NCBI RefSeq assembly: GCF_013403565.1
Contig: NZ_CP058627.1
Coordinates: forward strand, 1,860,001-1,924,000
Length of the DNA stretch: 64,000 bases
Source of the DNA: Chitinibacter bivalviorum
GTDB lineage: Bacteria > Pseudomonadota > Gammaproteobacteria > Burkholderiales > Chitinibacteraceae
Direction: 5' to 3'
The first letter of the stretch is position 1; every line of letters begins with the position of its first letter. This document shows, piece after piece, positions 60,036 to 64,000 of the stretch. The notes under the pieces were generated by a model that saw only the letters and a list, made by a program, of their open reading frames with translations, was not told the DNA's origin and did not search any database. Both the position numbers and the translations under genes were made by a program.

Positions 60036-60827
60036 ATGTTTAAAGCAAACCGTTTGGCCTTGGCTGTTGCTGCTGTTAGCTTGTCAGCTGGTGTATTCGC
60101 AGCGCCAGCAGGCACTTTGGCCACAGTAAATGGTGTAGCAATTCCGGCAGCGCGCGCTGACCTGTTTGTAAAAGATCTGGCACAACGCGGCCAGAAAGAC
60201 ACGCCAGAACTGCGTGCTAAAGTCAAAGATGAATTGATCAAAAACGAAGTGGTTTACCAAGAAGCGCTGAAAAAAGGCGTTGAGAAAAACCCTGATCTGA
60301 TCGCGCAAATGGAAATGATGAAACAGCGTCTGGTGATTGGTGCTTTTGTTAGCCAGTACGTGAAAGCTAACCCAATTACTGATGCTGAAGTACGCAAAGA
60401 ATACGACAAAATCAAAGTTAACTTCGGCGGCAAAGAATACAAAGCTCGTCACATTCTGGTGGCAACAGAACCAGAAGCTAACGCTATCTTGGCTGATTTG
60501 AAAAAAGGCAAAAAGTTTGAAGACTTGGCCAAAGACAAATCAATGGACAAAGGCAGCGGCAGCAACGGCGGCGATTTGGGTTGGGCTAATCCAAACAACT
60601 TCGTGAAAGAATTTAGCGAAGCAATGACCAAAATGCCTAAAGGCAAAATCAGCGAAAAAGCTGTGAAAACGCAATTTGGCTTCCACATCATCAAAGTGGA
60701 CGACGTTCGTGATGCCAAAGGTCCTTCTTACGAAGAAGTAAAACCACAATTGGAACAGCAAATGCAAGCTCAGCGTATCCAAAAAATGGTGGAAGACTTG
60801 GTAGCTAAAGCGAAAATCGCTGAGTAA
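60036..60827 (+). CDS. periplasmic peptidyl-prolyl cis-trans isomerase, parvulin type
   Basis: The product is 263 residues from the ATG at 60036, after GAAGGAA. A signal peptide of about 22 residues ends GVFAAPAG. A SurA-like N-terminal helical region (about 40-130) precedes a PpiC rotamase domain (about 134-228) with KARHILVATEPEA, SMDKGSGSNGGDLGWANP and TQFGFHIIKVDD. It probably folds outer-membrane or secreted proteins. Adjacent to bolA, as in Neisseria. Confidence 0.93.
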   Translation: MFKANRLALAVAAVSLSAGVFAAPAGTLATVNGVAIPAARADLFVKDLAQRGQKDTPELRAKVKDELIKNEVVYQEALKKGVEKNPDLIAQMEMMKQRLVIGAFVSQYVKANPITDAEVRKEYDKIKVNFGGKEYKARHILVATEPEANAILADLKKGKKFEDLAKDKSMDKGSGSNGGDLGWANPNNFVKEFSEAMTKMPKGKISEKAVKTQFGFHIIKVDDVRDAKGPSYEEVKPQLEQQMQAQRIQKMVEDLVAKAKIAE

Positions 60828-60852
60828 TTTTCAGCTTTGACGCCTCGCACAT

Positions 60853-60884
60853 AAAAAAACCGGATCATTGATCCGGTTTTTTTA
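60853..60884. terminator. bidirectional terminator after the parvulin gene
   Basis: Stem AAACCGGATCA/TGATCCGGTTT with T-runs on both strands. Confidence 0.93.
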
Positions 60885-60899
60885 TCGCTCAATTGCGGC

Positions 60900-61274
60900 T
60901 TATTTTTTAGCTGGAGCGCTCGCTTTTGGCGCTGCGGTTGCTTTTGGTGCTGCAGTAGTAGCTTTAGCAGCTTCTGGTTTAGCGGTCGCTTTCGCTGCAG
61001 CAGCAGGCGCAGCAACTTTGCCGCCAACACTGATCTCGCCTTTGATTTTGGCGTAAGTACCTTCTTTGATGCCAGGCACTTTCATAATGTCCTCAGGGGT
61101 TTTGAATGCGCCGTTTTTGTTACGGTATTCAATAATGTCTTTCGCTTTTTCTGGGCCGATGCCTTTCAGTGATTCAAGTTGTTGCTGATTGGCCGTATTG
61201 AGATCAACCGCAGCCCAAGCTGAGCCCATTAATGCCACGCTAGTCACAACAGCCAATAGTAGTTTTTTCAACAT
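60900..61274 (-). CDS. ComEA-like helix-hairpin-helix DNA-binding protein
   Basis: The product is 124 residues. A signal peptide ends GSAWAAVDLNTA. The helix-hairpin-helix pair spans about 22-85 (LNTANQQQLESLKGIGPEKAKDIIEYR, short: LKGIGPEKA, and IMKVPGIKEGTYAKIKG). An Ala/Lys/Pro-rich tail follows. ComEA binds incoming DNA in the periplasm during natural transformation. The low-complexity basic tail could add nonspecific DNA binding. The 213 bases upstream, shared with hpnC, show no clear gene. Confidence 0.9.
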   Translation of the reverse strand: MLKKLLLAVVTSVALMGSAWAAVDLNTANQQQLESLKGIGPEKAKDIIEYRNKNGAFKTPEDIMKVPGIKEGTYAKIKGEISVGGKVAAPAAAAKATAKPEAAKATTAAPKATAAPKASAPAKK

Positions 61275-61487
61275 TGCTTTCCCCTAAAATATGAGTTATT
61301 GGACAAAAATTTTCACGCAAGGCACTCAGCCGAAGATCAGTACAAATCGTGCTGCAAGGCATTGTTACTCAGCGTGGGAATTTTTGCTTTACTACTTAGT
61401 TTGAATACGTAAGCGATTTACGTGTGCTTACTATAGCATTGACGACAAATAAAACCAGCAATCGTCAGCACTTGTTAAGGATTTGTT

Positions 61488-62348
61488 ATGTTTACCCCAG
61501 ATCAAACAGTCCAGCATTACGAAAACTTCCCCGTGGGGTCTTTTCTCTTGCCCAAAGCCTTTCGCAAGCCGATTGCGGTGGTCTATCACGTCGCGCGCTA
61601 TGCCGATGATCTGGCGGATGAAGGCGATGCATTGGCTCAAGATCGCATTGCGGCGCTGAATGAATGCAGCGCTGAATTGCAGCGCATTGAGCTAGGCCAA
61701 ACGCCTCTGACCGCTCGGTTTCAAGCGCTCTCGGCTGTGGTGGCGCAATATCAAATCCCCTTGCAATTGTTTGAAGATCTGTTTTCCGCTTTTCGACAAG
61801 ATGTCGTGAAAACCCGCTATCAAAATTTTGGTGAAGTCATCGATTATTGCCGCCGTTCAGCCAACCCCGTTGGGCGTATTCTGCTGCATATTTTCGGCTT
61901 TACCGATGCCAAAATGCTGGCGCAATCCGATGGCATTTGTACCGCACTGCAATTAATTAACTTCTGGCAAGATGTCGCGATCGACTTGAAAAAAGACCGC
62001 ATCTACCTGCCACAGGATGAATTAGCCAAATTTGGCCTCACTGAAGCTATGCTCTTTGCTGGCCAAACCAGCCCCGCCTTTGCGCGCCTGCTGGCTTATC
62101 AATGCGATCGCAGCCGTAAAATGCTGCGAGCCGGGTCGCCACTGGGTGTCGCCTTGCCGGGACGCATTGGGCTAGAGATTCGAACCATCGTGCTCTCGGC
62201 CGATCGCATCATTAGCAAACTGAAAGCAGTGAATTACGACGTGTATACTGCACGCCCCACGCTGGGCAGCCTCGATTGGCCGATTATTTTGTATCAGGCG
62301 ATCAAAGCTGGCTTTGTGAAACCTTCCGCCCCTCCAACTTGCCATTAA
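61488..62348 (+). CDS. hpnC: squalene/hydroxysqualene synthase HpnC
   Basis: The product is 286 residues, an all-alpha trans-prenyltransferase of the squalene/phytoene synthase family. Acidic motifs are YADDLADE (Asp40, 41, 44) and NFWQDVAID (Asp162, 166). HpnC turns presqualene diphosphate into hydroxysqualene in the HpnCDE route to squalene and hopanoids. hpnD and hpnE are not in the window, whereas many genomes cluster them. The ATG follows AAGGA. Confidence 0.9.
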   Translation: MFTPDQTVQHYENFPVGSFLLPKAFRKPIAVVYHVARYADDLADEGDALAQDRIAALNECSAELQRIELGQTPLTARFQALSAVVAQYQIPLQLFEDLFSAFRQDVVKTRYQNFGEVIDYCRRSANPVGRILLHIFGFTDAKMLAQSDGICTALQLINFWQDVAIDLKKDRIYLPQDELAKFGLTEAMLFAGQTSPAFARLLAYQCDRSRKMLRAGSPLGVALPGRIGLEIRTIVLSADRIISKLKAVNYDVYTARPTLGSLDWPIILYQAIKAGFVKPSAPPTCH

Positions 62349-62353
62349 TTTGA

Positions 62354-62938
62354 ATGAAAATTACCCAATCTCAGCAACGCGCTTTTATTCGCTTATTCAC
62401 CGCCAGCAACTGGAAGCAACGTCTTTCAGCGCTGATTATTGTGGCGCTCGCCATCTGGAGCTGGACGAATCAAACCCCAAGCGCACCAGGCGCAATCACG
62501 GCCAACAGCACGGTCACAGGCGAAGTGGTGAGCGTCGCCGATGGCGATACCATTACTTTGCTCGATCAGGATAAAAAGCAGTACAAATTGCGCTTGGCTT
62601 ATATTGATGCCCCAGAAAAAGCAATGCCTTTCGGGCAAGCAGCGAAACAGCAATTATCTGAACTGGTCTATCGACAAGAAGTCACCGCGCATATTGACGA
62701 AGTGGATCGCTACGGCCGCGGCGTGGCGCGCATCGAAAAAGATCAGCGCGATATTAATCTGGCGCAACTGAGCGCAGGCTACGCTTGGCATTACACGCAA
62801 TATGCGCGTAAATCGCAAAGTGGTGCTGATTTTGCCGCGTATGAAGCCGCCCAAGCCGCTGCTCAGCAGCAGCAAAAAGGGCTGTGGGCCGATGCCAACC
62901 CCACCCCGCCTTGGGATTGGCGCAAAAGCAATCGCTAA
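62354..62938 (+). CDS. thermonuclease (SNase)-family nuclease
   Basis: The product is 194 residues. An N-terminal hydrophobic anchor or signal (about 24-41, LSALIIVALAIWSW) precedes an SNase domain with VADGDTITLL near 62-71, LRLAYIDAPEK near 80-90 and VDRYGRGVARI near 117-127, holding the calcium and phosphate residues. It probably cleaves DNA or RNA outside the cytoplasm. It starts six bases after hpnC. A neighbouring ComEA-like gene might suggest nucleic acid processing, but the two are on opposite strands. Confidence 0.92.
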   Translation: MKITQSQQRAFIRLFTASNWKQRLSALIIVALAIWSWTNQTPSAPGAITANSTVTGEVVSVADGDTITLLDQDKKQYKLRLAYIDAPEKAMPFGQAAKQQLSELVYRQEVTAHIDEVDRYGRGVARIEKDQRDINLAQLSAGYAWHYTQYARKSQSGADFAAYEAAQAAAQQQQKGLWADANPTPPWDWRKSNR

Positions 62939-62961
62939 GAACACTGGATAGGATTTCCAAA

Positions 62962-63318
62962 TTGAAAATACGCACCGTCATTCTGGCTTTATCGCTGCTG
63001 TGCGCAGTGGCCTTTGGATTATTTTTTACCATCATGCAGGAAAAGGAACGTGATGGTCATTGGCCATGGCCATTGAATGGCCAGATACACAACCAAAGTG
63101 ATGTAGTGATTCAAGTTTGGGATGATGATCATGGCCACTACAGTGTGGCGGCCAAATCAGAAAGTAGCCGAAATTTGGATATCGATCACGCGAAAGAGCC
63201 CGGTACAGGGCGCTGGTGCAAGCTGGGCGAGCACACGCTCATCGTTGCACCGAACGGGCGATTTGAAAACTGCCCGTGCTATGCACTCAAAGAAGGGCGA
63301 CCTTGCATTAAATTCTGA
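62962..63318 (+). CDS. small exported protein with four C-terminal cysteines
   Basis: A TTG at 62962, eight bases after AGGA, opens 118 residues; no ATG or GTG fits the signal-peptide start. An N-terminal hydrophobic segment (about 3-22) is followed by a polar domain with WPWPLNGQIHNQSDVV, which appears to be a beta-rich periplasmic module. Four Cys occur near the end: WCKLGE, CPCYAL and RPCIKF, possible disulfides. I recognise no family. It lies just downstream of the thermonuclease gene. Confidence 0.65.
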   Translation: MKIRTVILALSLLCAVAFGLFFTIMQEKERDGHWPWPLNGQIHNQSDVVIQVWDDDHGHYSVAAKSESSRNLDIDHAKEPGTGRWCKLGEHTLIVAPNGRFENCPCYALKEGRPCIKF

Positions 63319-63337
63319 GGCTTCTCAAAAATACAAA

Positions 63338-63386
63338 GGGTATATTCATGAAGCCCTTCATCTAATTTGGTTTCAATGATATACCC
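63338..63386. terminator. GGGTATAT hairpin between convergent genes
   Basis: GGGTATATTCATGAA (63338-63352) pairs imperfectly with TTTCAATGATATACCC (63371-63386). It lies between the small exported protein gene and the convergent ABC ATPase gene and may terminate either. No strong T-run follows on either side. Confidence 0.45.
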
Positions 63387-63393
63387 AACATAT

Positions 63394-64000
63394 CTATTCA
63401 ATAGCAACGCTGAGCAATTGCTGGGTATAAACTGATTGGGGCTGCTGAAAAACAGCATCAATCTCGCCCTGCTCTTGCACCACGCCTGCGCGCAGCACAA
63501 TCACCCGATGCGCCATCGCCCGCACTACCGCCAGATCATGGCTCACCAAGATATAACTCAAACCACGCTGGCGCTGTAGATCGGCCAATAACTGCAAAAT
63601 CTGTTGCTGTATCGTGGCATCCAGCGCCGAGGTCGGCTCATCCAAGATCAAAATGCGCGGCGAAATAATCAAGGCACGCGCAATGGCAATACGCTGCCGC
63701 TGCCCGCCCGAAAATTCATGCGGAAAACGATCCATCATTTCAGCGCTCAGCCCCACTTCTAGCAAGGCCTGCGCCGCACGCTGGCGACGCTCGCTCGCGC
63801 TCAATGTCGGCTGATGAACCCGCAAACCCTCAGCAACAATCTCGGCCACGCTCATCCGTGGCGATAAGGCGGCAAATGGGTCTTGAAAAACGATTTGTAT
63901 TTCGCGCCGTGCCGTGCGCAGGGCATCGCCACTCAAAGCGTCAAAACGCTCGCCATTCAGATCAACCTCGCCCCCCGTTCGCCCTGCTTGCAGTAAGCGC
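63394..64000 (-). CDS. peptide/microcin-type ABC transporter ATP-binding protein, C-terminal part (YejF-like)
   Basis: The gene enters from the right edge; 201 codons and the stop are present. Text in order: Q-loop FQDPFAALSPRMSV, signature FSGGQRQRIAIARAL, Walker [14 protein letters not shown]-loop LVSHDLAVV and a C-terminal QSVYTQQLLSVAIE. The Walker A part lies outside the window. FQDPFAALSPRM resembles the second ATPase domain of YejF, a fused two-domain peptide importer ATPase; DppF/OppF-type single-domain proteins are the alternative. Confidence 0.88.
   Translation of the reverse strand, partial: RLLQAGRTGGEVDLNGERFDALSGDALRTARREIQIVFQDPFAALSPRMSVAEIVAEGLRVHQPTLSASERRQRAAQALLEVGLSAEMMDRFPHEFSGGQRQRIAIARALIISPRILILDEPTSALDATIQQQILQLLADLQRQRGLSYILVSHDLAVVRAMAHRVIVLRAGVVQEQGEIDAVFQQPQSVYTQQLLSVAIE

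Noticed and set aside
60912-61000. repeat-like DNA at the comEA 3' end
   Set aside because: It is an Ala/Lys/Pro low-complexity coding tail, not a separate repeat element.

Overview
The window looks like chromosomal backbone of a betaproteobacterium of the order Neisseriales, probably close to Chitinibacter, Deefgea or Iodobacter. This is inferred from gene order and protein character, not from a database search. Nearly all genes are housekeeping genes in syntenic blocks known from beta- and gammaproteobacteria. Accessory DNA is limited to one small region at 2.3-5.4 kb and a few intergenic repeats.

Layout. 1-2265 (minus): an outer-membrane BON lipoprotein (partial), diaA/gmhA-like, yraN and lpoA, the block that usually diverges from rsmI. 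2286-5389: a degraded integrative element between lpoA and rsmI. A 15-bp direct repeat flanks it and lies in the rsmI reading frame on both sides. Inside are the 5' part of a possible recombinase gene and a complete IS21-family insertion sequence (istA, istB). 5352-6212: rsmI, followed by tRNA-Leu(CAA). 6475-8905: umuDC diverging from an SRAP peptidase gene across a short region with a near-perfect palindromic operator, an apparent SOS module. 8990-16810 (minus): tRNA-Val(GAC), then thrS-infC-rpmI-rplT-pheS-pheT-ihfA-merR, then tRNA-Pro(GGG). 16884-32967 (minus): tpiA-secG, then all fourteen complex I genes nuoA-N and a DUF2818 gene. 33147-36891 (plus): pstSCAB phosphate transporter. 37014-43318: glmM, folP, ftsH and rlmE (minus), yhbY (plus), a DUF4149 gene and greA. 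43422-47807 (minus): carB and carA with a leader that may act as an attenuator. 47981-56813: glutathione peroxidase, FIST protein, DUF1841, BepA-like protease, YqaA-like protein, cyaY, lptM, two tandem Crp-type regulators, a lipoprotein, a Tim44-domain protein, folB and plsY. 56875-64000: smpB, asparaginase, 4.5S RNA, yciB-yciI-bolA-ppiC, a ComEA-like protein, hpnC, a thermonuclease, a small cysteine-containing exported protein and the 3' part of a peptide-transport ATPase gene.

Function. The window covers respiration (complex I), translation (two tRNA synthetases, IF3, L20, L35, SmpB, SRP RNA, three tRNAs), envelope biogenesis (LpoA, BepA, LptM, PlsY, GlmM), DNA damage tolerance (UmuDC, SRAP), phosphate uptake and pyrimidine/arginine precursor synthesis. 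No clear new multi-gene system was found. The observations most worth checking are the rsmI-targeting element whose insertion replaced the start of rsmI, the SOS-type operator of a class not expected in betaproteobacteria, the tRNA-Pro fragment duplication, the possible ATA start of infC and the carA leader. Start codons were chosen by Shine-Dalgarno spacing and family alignment from memory. No computed scores back any call.
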